A stretch of 64,000 bases of DNA. It comes from CAUJIW01 sp963205175. Lineage in GTDB: Bacteria > Pseudomonadota > Alphaproteobacteria > Sphingomonadales > Sphingomonadaceae. The first letter of the stretch is position 1. Every line of letters begins with the position of its first letter. Where the stretch lies: assembly GCA_041060555.1 (NCBI GenBank), contig JBEUDS010000019.1, one strand, 5' to 3'. This document shows, one piece after another, positions 45,657 to 53,460 of the stretch. The translations under genes were made by a program, and so were the position numbers. The notes under the pieces are model-generated. The model saw nothing but the letters and a program-made list of their open reading frames with translations. It did not search any database and was not told the DNA's origin.

Positions 45657-46565
45657 ATGCTTGTCGAGTCGCCTGAACGTCGCCGCGCCTACCGGCTGGG
45701 TCTGCTGATGGCGATGGCGGGCACGCTGATGCTGTCGCTCAAGCCGGTGCTGATCAAGATCGCCTTCGCCGAGGGTGCCAGTGCCGATGCCGTGCTGGCC
45801 TACCGTATGTTGCTGTCGTTGCCGGTGTTCCTGCTGGTCGGCGTGCATGCCTGGCGGCGACTGGAGGTCAAGCCGGCCGTGCGCGATCTGGTGCCGGCGA
45901 TGGGGGTCGGGGTGGTCGGCTATTACGTCGCCTCCTACCTTGATGTGGTGGGGCTGCAATATGTCTCCGCCCAGCTCGAACGGCTGACGCTGTTTACGTA
46001 TCCGGGCATCGTGGTGCTGGCGAGCGCGGCACTGGGGCGACAGCGGATCGCCGGCCGCACGCTGCTGGCGCTGCTGCTGACCTACGGCGGTCTGCTGGTG
46101 CTGTTCGGCGGCGACGTGCGTGCCGAGGGTAGCCGGGATGTCGTGCGCGGCACGCTGCTGGTGCTGGCCTCGGCCGTGGCCTACGCCATCTACCTCATGT
46201 TGAGTGGGCGGCAGATTGCCCGCCTGGGCAGCGCGCTGTTCACCGCCGTCGGCATGAGTGCCGCCTGCGTGATGATGATCGGCCATATCGCGCTGATCGA
46301 TGGCCCGGCTGGCTTTGTGATCGGTGCGACGCCGCTGGCGTGGGTGGCGCTGGTGGCGCTGTTTTCCACGATCTTGCCGGTGTTCCTGGTGTCGGCGGCG
46401 ATCGGTCGGGTGGGGGCGCCTGTCGCCAGCGTGGTGGGCTGCAGCGGCCCGGTCGCCACCAGTCTGGTGGCGGTGGCGGTGCTGGGCGAGCCCTTTGGTC
46501 CCCTGCATGCGGCGGGGCTGGCGCTCGCCTCGGCCGGCATGCTGTTGCTGGGGCGGTCGCGCTAG
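45657..46565 (+). CDS. EamA/DMT-family transporter
   Basis: About 302 residues with ten membrane helices in two EamA repeats (GTLMLSLKPVLIKIAFAEGA and GTLLVLASAVAYAIYLMLSGR). Such permeases export or import metabolites; the substrate is unknown. Start is either 45657 (GGGGA 10 nt upstream) or the ATG three codons before it. Follows the oxygenase by 43 nt, perhaps in one unit. Confidence 0.85.
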   Translation: MLVESPERRRAYRLGLLMAMAGTLMLSLKPVLIKIAFAEGASADAVLAYRMLLSLPVFLLVGVHAWRRLEVKPAVRDLVPAMGVGVVGYYVASYLDVVGLQYVSAQLERLTLFTYPGIVVLASAALGRQRIAGRTLLALLLTYGGLLVLFGGDVRAEGSRDVVRGTLLVLASAVAYAIYLMLSGRQIARLGSALFTAVGMSAACVMMIGHIALIDGPAGFVIGATPLAWVALVALFSTILPVFLVSAAIGRVGAPVASVVGCSGPVATSLVAVAVLGEPFGPLHAAGLALASAGMLLLGRSR

Positions 46566-46596
46566 GTGAATGCACCGCCATCGTCGCGCGGACGCG

Positions 46597-46632
46597 TTGA
46601 CGTTTACGTAAACGTCAACTAGAGTCCCGTCC
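46597..46632 (+). promoter_or_regulatory. LiuR-type operator in the promoter of the MerR/beta-oxidation genes
   Basis: A perfect 22-bp palindrome, 46597-46618 (TTGACGTTTAC plus its complement), the type of site reported for MerR-family LiuR regulators. Its first six bases are a -35 box (TTGACG), and TAGAGT (46620-46625) lies 17 nt downstream as a -10 box. The -10 box ends 7 nt before the regulator's ATG, predicting a leaderless transcript. Confidence 0.75.
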
Positions 46633-47079
46633 ATGAAGCCGCCGTCCGATTCCGCCTTCGCCGAATTGTCGTCTCCTGAGTCGTCGTGCGCGGCGGGGCA
46701 GGCATTCACCATCACCGACCTGGCGATGGAGTTCGGGGTTACGCCGCGGGCGATCCGTTTCTACGAGGATCAGGGCCTGATCAACCCCGAGCGGCGCGGT
46801 CAGAACCGGGTATACTCCAAGCGTGATCATGCCCGACTGGCCTGGATACTGAGGGGCAAGCGCGTCGGTTTCAGTCTGGCCGAGATTCATGAGATGATCG
46901 ACCTTTACGACCTGGGCGACGGTCGGGTCACCCAGCGTCAGGTGACGTTGGCCAAGTGTCGGGCGCGGATTGCCGCGCTGGAGGAGCAGCGCCGGGACAT
47001 CGATCACATGATCGAGGAACTGGAACAATTCTGCGTTACCCTCGAAACACTTGTCTTGCCGGGTTCAAAGACAATCTGA
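46633..47079 (+). CDS. MerR-family regulator, LiuR-like
   Basis: A 148-residue regulator with the N-terminal MerR helix-turn-helix (TITDLAMEFGVTPRAIRFYEDQGLINPERRGQNRVY, about residues 26-62) and a C-terminal coiled-coil. It lacks a metal-binding Cys pattern. LiuR regulators control leucine and fatty-acid breakdown genes and recognise a palindrome like the one overlapping this gene's promoter. It precedes an acyl-CoA dehydrogenase, thiolase and FadB, consistent with control of beta-oxidation and its own synthesis. Confidence 0.88.
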   Translation: MKPPSDSAFAELSSPESSCAAGQAFTITDLAMEFGVTPRAIRFYEDQGLINPERRGQNRVYSKRDHARLAWILRGKRVGFSLAEIHEMIDLYDLGDGRVTQRQVTLAKCRARIAALEEQRRDIDHMIEELEQFCVTLETLVLPGSKTI

Positions 47080-47108
47080 GGGTGCGCCCTCGTACAGAGG
47101 AGGAATAC

Positions 47109-48902
47109 ATGCCTGTCTACACAGCGCCTGTGCGGGATACGCTGTTTGTTCTCAACGACGTGCTGCATCTGGATCGCTATGCCAACCTGCCGGGCTTCAC
47201 CGAGGCCACGCCGGACATGGTGGGGGCCATTCTGGAGCAGGGCGGGGCATTCGTGCAGGAGGTGCTGCACCCGTTGAACCAGGTGGGCGACGAGCATGGC
47301 TGCAAGCGGGCCGATGATGGTTCGGTGACGACGCCGCCGGGGTTCAGGGACGCTTATGCCCAGTTCGTCGAGGGCGGCTGGGGTACCTTGTCGGCGCCGA
47401 CCGAGTATGGCGGTCAGGGGATGCCCCATGTCATCGCCACCGCGTTCGAGGAATACATGATTTCCGCCAATATGGCGTTCGCCATGTATCCCGGCCTCAC
47501 CCATGGCGCCATCGCCGCCATCCAGGTGGTGGGGTCGGACGCGCAGAAGCGCAAGTATCTCCCGAACATGATCGCCGGTACCTGGACCGGCACCATGAAT
47601 CTCACCGAACCGCATTGCGGCACCGACCTTGGCCTGCTGCGCACCAAGGCGGAAGAACAGCCGGACGGCAGCTACAGGATCACTGGCACCAAGATCTTCA
47701 TCTCCGCCGGCGAGCATGATCTGGCGGAGAACATCATCCACCTGGTGCTGGCCAAGCGCACCGGCGCGCCCGACAACGTGAAGGGCATCTCGCTGTTCAT
47801 CGTGCCGAAGTTTCTTGTCAACGACGATGGCACGCTGGGCGCGCGCAACGGCGTGACCTGCGGCGCGATCGAGAAGAAGATGGGCATTCACGGCAACGCC
47901 ACCTGCGTGCTGAACTATGACGGCGCCACCGGCTATCTGATCGGCGAAGCCGAAAAGGGCCTGGCCGCCATGTTCATCATGATGAACGCGGCGCGTCTGG
48001 GTGTTGGCCTGCAAGGCCTGTCGCAGGGTGAGATCGCCTATCAGAACGCCGTCAAATATGCCCGGGAGCGACTCCAGGGCCGGGCGCTGACCGGTCCAGC
48101 CGACCCCTCCGCCAAGGCCGACCCGATCATCGTTCATCCCGACGTGCGGCGGATGCTGATGGACATGCGCGCCTGGAACGAGGGCGGCCGCGCGCTTATC
48201 CTGTGGGGCGCGCTGATGGTCGACCTCACCCACAAGGCGGCAAGCGAGGAGGAGCGCGAGCGCGCCAACGACCTGGTGTCGCTGCTCACCCCGGTCATCA
48301 AGGGCGTCCTCACCGACAAGGGTTACGAGGGCGCGACGCTGGCGCAGCAGTGCTTCGGCGGCCACGGCTACATCCGTGAGCACGGCATGGACCAGTTCGT
48401 GCGCGATGCCCGCATCGCCATGATCTATGAAGGCACCAATGGCGTGCAGGCGATGGATCTGGTTGGCCGCAAGCTGGCCCAGAACGGTGGCCGGGCGCTG
48501 CGCACCTTCCTTGAGATCGTTTCGGCCTATTGCGCCGAGCAGAAGACCGACGAGAAGATGGCGCCCATCGTCGAGCCGCTGGAGAAGGCGGTCGGCCAGT
48601 TGCAGGCGGCGACCATGTGGCTGATGCAGAATGGACTGGCCAACCCCAACAATGCCGGCGCGGCGGCCTACCCCTACATGCATCTGCTGGGTCTGGTGGC
48701 AGTCGGCCACATGTGGGCGCAGATGGCCCGCGCGAGCCTGGATGCGCTGGCCGCCGGTGCGTCCGATGTCGGTTTCCATGAAGCAAAGCTGATTACCGCC
48801 CGCCACTTTGCCGCCCGCCATCTGCCGGAGACGGCATCGCTGCGGCGCAAGATCGAGGCTGGCGCCGAGACCATCATGGCGCTGGCCGCCGACGTGTTTT
48901 GA
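47109..48902 (+). CDS. Acyl-CoA dehydrogenase (FadE5/DmdC-like, long form)
   Basis: 597 residues, longer than the usual 380-400, like the FadE5/DmdC group with an extra C-terminal domain. FAD/substrate motifs: WTGTMNLTEPHCGTDLGLLRTKAEEQ and ITGTKIFISAGEHDLAENIIHLVLA. The catalytic Glu region reads IAMIYEGTNGVQAMDLVGRKL. GAGGAGGAA precedes the ATG at 47109. First catabolic gene after liuR; it would oxidise acyl-CoA to enoyl-CoA, passing electrons to an ETF not found here. Confidence 0.95.
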   Translation: MPVYTAPVRDTLFVLNDVLHLDRYANLPGFTEATPDMVGAILEQGGAFVQEVLHPLNQVGDEHGCKRADDGSVTTPPGFRDAYAQFVEGGWGTLSAPTEYGGQGMPHVIATAFEEYMISANMAFAMYPGLTHGAIAAIQVVGSDAQKRKYLPNMIAGTWTGTMNLTEPHCGTDLGLLRTKAEEQPDGSYRITGTKIFISAGEHDLAENIIHLVLAKRTGAPDNVKGISLFIVPKFLVNDDGTLGARNGVTCGAIEKKMGIHGNATCVLNYDGATGYLIGEAEKGLAAMFIMMNAARLGVGLQGLSQGEIAYQNAVKYARERLQGRALTGPADPSAKADPIIVHPDVRRMLMDMRAWNEGGRALILWGALMVDLTHKAASEEERERANDLVSLLTPVIKGVLTDKGYEGATLAQQCFGGHGYIREHGMDQFVRDARIAMIYEGTNGVQAMDLVGRKLAQNGGRALRTFLEIVSAYCAEQKTDEKMAPIVEPLEKAVGQLQAATMWLMQNGLANPNNAGAAAYPYMHLLGLVAVGHMWAQMARASLDALAAGASDVGFHEAKLITARHFAARHLPETASLRRKIEAGAETIMALAADVF

Positions 48903-48944
48903 ACCTGAGTATCCATAGCCTTATTCAAACGAGGGAGAGACGAC

Positions 48945-50156
48945 ATGGCTGAGGCATATATCTACGACGCCGTGCGCACGCCGCGCGGCAAGGGCCGCCC
49001 TGACGGGTCGCTGCACGAGATCACCCCGATCCAGCTGGCAACGCAGGTGCTCCAGGCGGTGCGTGACCGCAACAACATCGATACCGCCGATGTCGACGAC
49101 GTGGTGCTGGGTTGCGTGGCGCCGGTGGGCGAGCAGGGCTCCGACATTGCCCGCGTGGCCGTGCTCAATGCCGACTATGCCGAGACCACGGCGGGTGTGC
49201 AGATCAACCGTTTCTGTGCCTCCGGCCTTGAGGCGGTCAACATGGCGGCGGCCAAGGTGATCGCCGGTGAGGCGGAATTCGCCATCGGCGGTGGCGTCGA
49301 ATCGATGAGCCGTATCCCGATGGGTTCCGACGGCGGTGCCTGGCCGATGGACCCGGCAGTCGCCTTCAAGACCTACTTCGTGCCCCAGGGCGTCGGCGCC
49401 GACCTGATCGCCACCAAATACGGCTTCAGCCGCGACGACGTGGACGCCTATGCGGTGGAGAGCCAGAAGCGTGCCGCCCGTTCGTGGGCGGAGAACCGCT
49501 TTGCCAAGTCGATCATTCCGGTGAAGGATGTCATCGGTGAGGTGGTGCTGGACCGTGACGAGCACATGCGCCCGGACACCGACATGCAGTCGCTGGCCAG
49601 CCTCAAGGCATCGTTCACCGACATCGGCGAGACCATGCCCGGCTTCGACCATGTGGCGCTGCTGCGCTATCCGGAAGTGGAGCGTATCAACCACGTCCAC
49701 CACGCCGGCAACTCCAGCGGCATTGTCGACGGGGCGTCCGCCGTGCTGGTGGGCAACAAGGCAATCGGCGAGAAATACGGCCTGAAGCCGCGTGCCCGCA
49801 TCAAGGGCATGGCCTCGATCGGCTCCGAACCGGCCATCATGCTCACCGGTCCGGCGCTGGTCAGCCAGAAGCTGCTGAAGCGGCTGGGCATGAGCGTTTC
49901 CGACATCGACCTCTACGAACTCAATGAGGCGTTCGCCAGTGTGGTGCTGCGCTACATGCAGGCGCTCGACATTCCCCACGACAAGATCAACGTCTGTGGC
50001 GGCGCCATCGCCATGGGTCATCCGCTGGGTGCCACCGGCGGCATGATTCTCGGCACGGTGCTCGACGAACTGGAGCGCACCGGCAAGGGAACCGCCCTGA
50101 TCAATCTGTGCGTCGGCGCCGGCATGGGCACCGCCACGGTGATCGAACGCATTTGA
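48945..50156 (+). CDS. Acetyl-CoA C-acyltransferase (beta-ketothiolase)
   Basis: 403 residues. The nucleophile Cys lies in NRFCASGLEAVNMA near residue 90, NEAFA near residue 325, GGAIAMGHPLGATG, and the second catalytic Cys in CVGAGMGTA near the end. Cleaves 3-ketoacyl-CoA in the last step of beta-oxidation. It follows the acyl-CoA dehydrogenase by 42 nt with a good ribosome site and precedes fadB. Confidence 0.97.
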   Translation: MAEAYIYDAVRTPRGKGRPDGSLHEITPIQLATQVLQAVRDRNNIDTADVDDVVLGCVAPVGEQGSDIARVAVLNADYAETTAGVQINRFCASGLEAVNMAAAKVIAGEAEFAIGGGVESMSRIPMGSDGGAWPMDPAVAFKTYFVPQGVGADLIATKYGFSRDDVDAYAVESQKRAARSWAENRFAKSIIPVKDVIGEVVLDRDEHMRPDTDMQSLASLKASFTDIGETMPGFDHVALLRYPEVERINHVHHAGNSSGIVDGASAVLVGNKAIGEKYGLKPRARIKGMASIGSEPAIMLTGPALVSQKLLKRLGMSVSDIDLYELNEAFASVVLRYMQALDIPHDKINVCGGAIAMGHPLGATGGMILGTVLDELERTGKGTALINLCVGAGMGTATVIERI

Positions 50157-50229
50157 TGATGGGGCCGGGGCGCCGTCGCCCTTAGTCGGGTGGCGCGGCA
50201 CACGGCCGATTATTCCGGGGAGTTTTTTC

Positions 50230-52428
50230 ATGACCGAGACGATCAAGTTCGACCTCGATGCCGACGGCATCGCGCTGCTGACCATCGACGTGCCGGGGGT
50301 GACGATGAACGTCATCACGCCGGAGTTTCAGCGTGATCTCACCGCGCTGATCGAGAAGATTGCCGCTGACGAGGCGATCAAGGGTGCCGTCATCACCTCC
50401 GGCAAGGCCACCGGCTTCGTCGCCGGCGCCGACCTGAAGGGCATGAGCGGGGCCTTCGGTGGCGCGGGTGCCGGCGGTGGCGGCGGCAGATCGCGGGCGG
50501 CGGCGATGTTCGAGGCCGTTTCCACCCTCAACCGCATTTTCCGTCGCCTGGAGACCTGCGGCAAGCCGTTCGCGGCGGCGATCAATGGTCTGGCGATGGG
50601 GGGCGGCCTGGAGCTGTGCCTGGCATGTCACTACCGGGTGGTCGCCGACAATCCGAAGCTGCAGCTGGGTCTGCCGGAAGTACTGGTCGGCCTGCTGCCG
50701 GGGGCCGGCGGCACCCAGCGGCTGCCGCGTCTGGCGGGCGTGCAGGCGGCGCTGATGTATCTGGTGCAGGGCAAGTCGATGAGCCCGGCGGAAGCCAAGG
50801 GCATGAACGTGGTTCATGAGGTGGCGCCGGCGGACGAGCTGGTGGCGCGTGCCAAGGCGTGGGTGAAGGCGAACCCGAAGGCCGTGCAGCCGTGGGACGT
50901 CAAGGGCTTCCGGTTCCCCGGTGGCGTGGGCGGCATGAACCCCAATTTCGCGCAGACCTTCATTGGTGGCAACGGCATGATCACCAAGGAGACGCTGGGC
51001 AACTACAACGCCCCGCGCGCCATCATGTCGGCGGTGTTCGAAGGCACGCCGCTGCCGATGGACAAGGCGCTGAGAATCGAGAGCAAGTATTTCACCAAGC
51101 TGGCGCTCGATCCGCAGGCGATGAACATGGTGCGTTCGCTGTTCGTCTCCAAGCAGGCTGCCGAGAAGGGCGCCCGTCGTCCCAAGGGTGTCGAGAAAAG
51201 CCCGACCAGGAAGCTCGCCATGCTGGGCGCCGGCATGATGGGCGCGGGCATCGCCTATGTGTCGGCCAAGGCCGGCATCGAGGTGGTGCTGCTCGACCGC
51301 GATCTCGCGGCGGCGGAAAAGGGCAAGGACTATTCGCGCAAGCTGGTTGAGAAGGCCGTGAAGCGCGGCAGCCTGAGCCAGGACAAGGCCGAGGCCATGC
51401 TGGCGCTGATCAAGACCACCGACAAGTATGAGGACCTCGCCGGCTGCGACCTGGTCATCGAGGCGGTGTTCGAGGACCGTGGCCTGAAGGCGGATGTCAC
51501 CAAGAAGACCCAGGCGGTGCTGGGCGCCGACACCATCTTCGGCTCCAACACCTCGACGCTGCCGATCACCGGGCTCGCCGAGGCGTGGGACAAGCCGGAG
51601 AATTTCATCGGCATCCACTTCTTCTCGCCGGTCGACAAGATGCCGCTGGTCGAGATCATCATGGGCAAGAAGACCGGTGACGCCGCGCTCGCCAAGGCGC
51701 TCGACTATGTGGCGCAGATCAAGAAGACGCCGATCGTCGTCAACGACAGTCGCGGCTTCTACACCTCGCGCTGCTTCGGCACCTATGTCACCGAGGGCTA
51801 CATCATGGCCGGCGAGGGCATCAACCCGGCGCTCATCGACAATTGCGGTCGCCAGGCCGGCATGCCGGTGGGGCCGCTGGCGGTGGGCGACGAGGTGTCG
51901 ATCGACCTGTCGTACAAGGTGAAGAAGCAGACCGCGGCGGACCTCGGCGACGCTTACAAGCCGACGCCGGGCGACAAGGTGGTCGACCGGATGTACGAAC
52001 TGGGTCGCTTTGGCCGCAAGACCGCCAAGGGCTTTTACGAATACCCCGCCGACGGTGGCCGCAAGTTCCTGTGGCCGGGCATCGCCGAGGAATTCGGGCG
52101 GTTGCCCGACGATGAGCAGCCGACACCGGCCGAGGTCAAGAAGCGGCTGATTTTCCGTCAGCTCGTCGAGTGCGCGCGCTGCTATGAGGAAGGTGTGCTG
52201 GTCACGCCGGAAGACGGCGACCTGGGCGCCATCTTCGGCTGGGGCTTCGCGCCGTTCACCGGCGGGCCGCTCAGCCACATGGATACGCTGGGCATCGCCA
52301 ATGTGGTGCGCGAGCTGGACGCGCTGGCGCAGAAGTACGGCGAGCGTTTTGCACCGCCCAAGCTGCTGCGTGACATGGCGGCCGCTGGCGAGACCTTCTA
52401 CAGCCGGGCGGCGAAGAAGGCCGCCTGA
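50230..52428 (+). CDS. Bifunctional enoyl-CoA hydratase/3-hydroxyacyl-CoA dehydrogenase
   Basis: 732 residues. The N-terminal crotonase domain has GFVAGADLKGM and NGLAMGGGLELCLACHYR and LPEVLVGLLPGAGGTQRLPRL; the central Rossmann domain has MLGAGMMGAGIAYVSAKAG, VIEAVFEDRGLK and IGIHFFSPVDKMPLVEII; the C-terminal helical dehydrogenase domain is duplicated (DSRGFYTSRCFGTYVTEGY). Covers the two middle steps of beta-oxidation, forming with the thiolase the trifunctional-type complex. GGGGAG precedes the ATG. A terminator follows. Confidence 0.97.
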   Translation: MTETIKFDLDADGIALLTIDVPGVTMNVITPEFQRDLTALIEKIAADEAIKGAVITSGKATGFVAGADLKGMSGAFGGAGAGGGGGRSRAAAMFEAVSTLNRIFRRLETCGKPFAAAINGLAMGGGLELCLACHYRVVADNPKLQLGLPEVLVGLLPGAGGTQRLPRLAGVQAALMYLVQGKSMSPAEAKGMNVVHEVAPADELVARAKAWVKANPKAVQPWDVKGFRFPGGVGGMNPNFAQTFIGGNGMITKETLGNYNAPRAIMSAVFEGTPLPMDKALRIESKYFTKLALDPQAMNMVRSLFVSKQAAEKGARRPKGVEKSPTRKLAMLGAGMMGAGIAYVSAKAGIEVVLLDRDLAAAEKGKDYSRKLVEKAVKRGSLSQDKAEAMLALIKTTDKYEDLAGCDLVIEAVFEDRGLKADVTKKTQAVLGADTIFGSNTSTLPITGLAEAWDKPENFIGIHFFSPVDKMPLVEIIMGKKTGDAALAKALDYVAQIKKTPIVVNDSRGFYTSRCFGTYVTEGYIMAGEGINPALIDNCGRQAGMPVGPLAVGDEVSIDLSYKVKKQTAADLGDAYKPTPGDKVVDRMYELGRFGRKTAKGFYEYPADGGRKFLWPGIAEEFGRLPDDEQPTPAEVKKRLIFRQLVECARCYEEGVLVTPEDGDLGAIFGWGFAPFTGGPLSHMDTLGIANVVRELDALAQKYGERFAPPKLLRDMAAAGETFYSRAAKKAA

Positions 52429-52450
52429 TCCCCGAAGGATATCGGGACAA

Positions 52451-52480
52451 GAGGCCCGTGGCACTGCCGCGGGCCTCTTT
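52451..52480 (+). terminator. Rho-independent terminator after fadB
   Basis: GAGGCCCG paired with CGGGCCTC, with an inner GGC-ACT-GCC stem, followed by TTTCGTCG. It separates the beta-oxidation operon from the convergent tetR gene. Confidence 0.8.
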
Positions 52481-52503
52481 CGTCGTGGTGAGCGGCGGCG
52501 TGT

Positions 52504-53226
52504 CTACAAAGGATATTTGATCGCGCCGCTGTGCAGCAGCCGGATGACGTGCGAAATCAGTTTGCGGACCTGATCAAGTCGCGCGCCGTCGCCCAGCGGA
52601 CCCTTGCTCATCAGAAGCCCCATGTGCGCGGCCATGGCGAAGTCGGACGCCAGCTGCAACTCATCCCAGCGATCCTTCCATTGCGGGAAGGATTTGACCA
52701 TTTCCTCCGACCACAAGCGATCATAACGGGCGGCAGCGGCCTGGAAGTATTCGTTGAGCTCGGGGGCGGTGCGTGCGGCCACCGCCAGTTCTAGGTACGC
52801 GGCATACTCTCGCGTCTGCACACTTTTCCAGTACATGTCGGTGGCTTCCGCCACCGCCGCGCTGCCCAACGTGCGGCTCTTGCGGAAGTCGTCGAGAAAA
52901 CGCTCCATACGCCGGTAGAAGGTGTAGTCCACCACACCCGCCACCAGCGCCATCTTGCTGGGAAAGTGATGCGCCATGGTGCCGCGCGAGACCTTGGCGG
53001 TTTGCGCCACCAGCTGTGTCGACAGCCCGGCATAGCCATGCGCGGTCAGGCAGTTGATCGCCGCTTCCAGCAACATCAGCTGCATCTCGGCGCTTTTGCG
53101 CTTTTGCCAGCTCGCGGACAAGTTGGCGATCGCCGCCGGTTGGATGCCGGAAAGCATGGCATCGGCCGCCACGTCGCGGGCATCGGTGGTCGTCACGGGC
53201 TCGGCGAGAGTTTTGGTCGGCGGCAT
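52504..53226 (-). CDS. TetR-family regulator
   Basis: 240 residues. After a 45-residue N-terminal tail the HTH is clear: AINCLTAHGYAGLSTQLVAQTAKVSRGTMAHHFPSKMALVAGVV. The ligand domain is TetR-like (NYEYAAYLELAVAARTAP... region, acidic and aromatic). AAGGTGA precedes the ATG at 53226. It is divergent from the TonB receptor, so it most likely controls the catabolic genes at 53-58 kb. Convergent with fadB. Confidence 0.9.
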   Translation of the reverse strand: MPPTKTLAEPVTTTDARDVAADAMLSGIQPAAIANLSASWQKRKSAEMQLMLLEAAINCLTAHGYAGLSTQLVAQTAKVSRGTMAHHFPSKMALVAGVVDYTFYRRMERFLDDFRKSRTLGSAAVAEATDMYWKSVQTREYAAYLELAVAARTAPELNEYFQAAAARYDRLWSEEMVKSFPQWKDRWDELQLASDFAMAAHMGLLMSKGPLGDGARLDQVRKLISHVIRLLHSGAIKYPL

Positions 53227-53295
53227 TGTCACCTTGCGAATACGGGTCGGTCAATCTGCGTTGCGCCGGCGTCAAACTCATCGCGCCGACAGGCA

Positions 53296-53311
53296 CTCAT
53301 CAAAGTATGAG
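53296..53311. promoter_or_regulatory. Candidate TetR operator (CTCAT-N6-ATGAG)
   Basis: A perfect 5-bp inverted repeat in the tetR/TonB-receptor divergent region, about 12 nt before a TATAGC (-10-like) element. Short, so low confidence. Confidence 0.3.
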
Positions 53312-53460
53312 GATGGCCCCGCTATAGCAAACTGGTAAAACCGGCACAATTGATGGTTTCCGACAGAGGGGCCGATAAAAAGTGCCGGGGGAGGGTTGGC
53401 TGTGGTTGCTCGCACCAGTCTCCCTGGCCTGTCGCAACAATGACGCAGGGAGGAAAGTTT

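Noticed and set aside
47004..52464. Large antisense frames opposite the beta-oxidation operon
   Set aside because: Composition and position show them to be shadows of the acyl-CoA dehydrogenase, thiolase and FadB genes.
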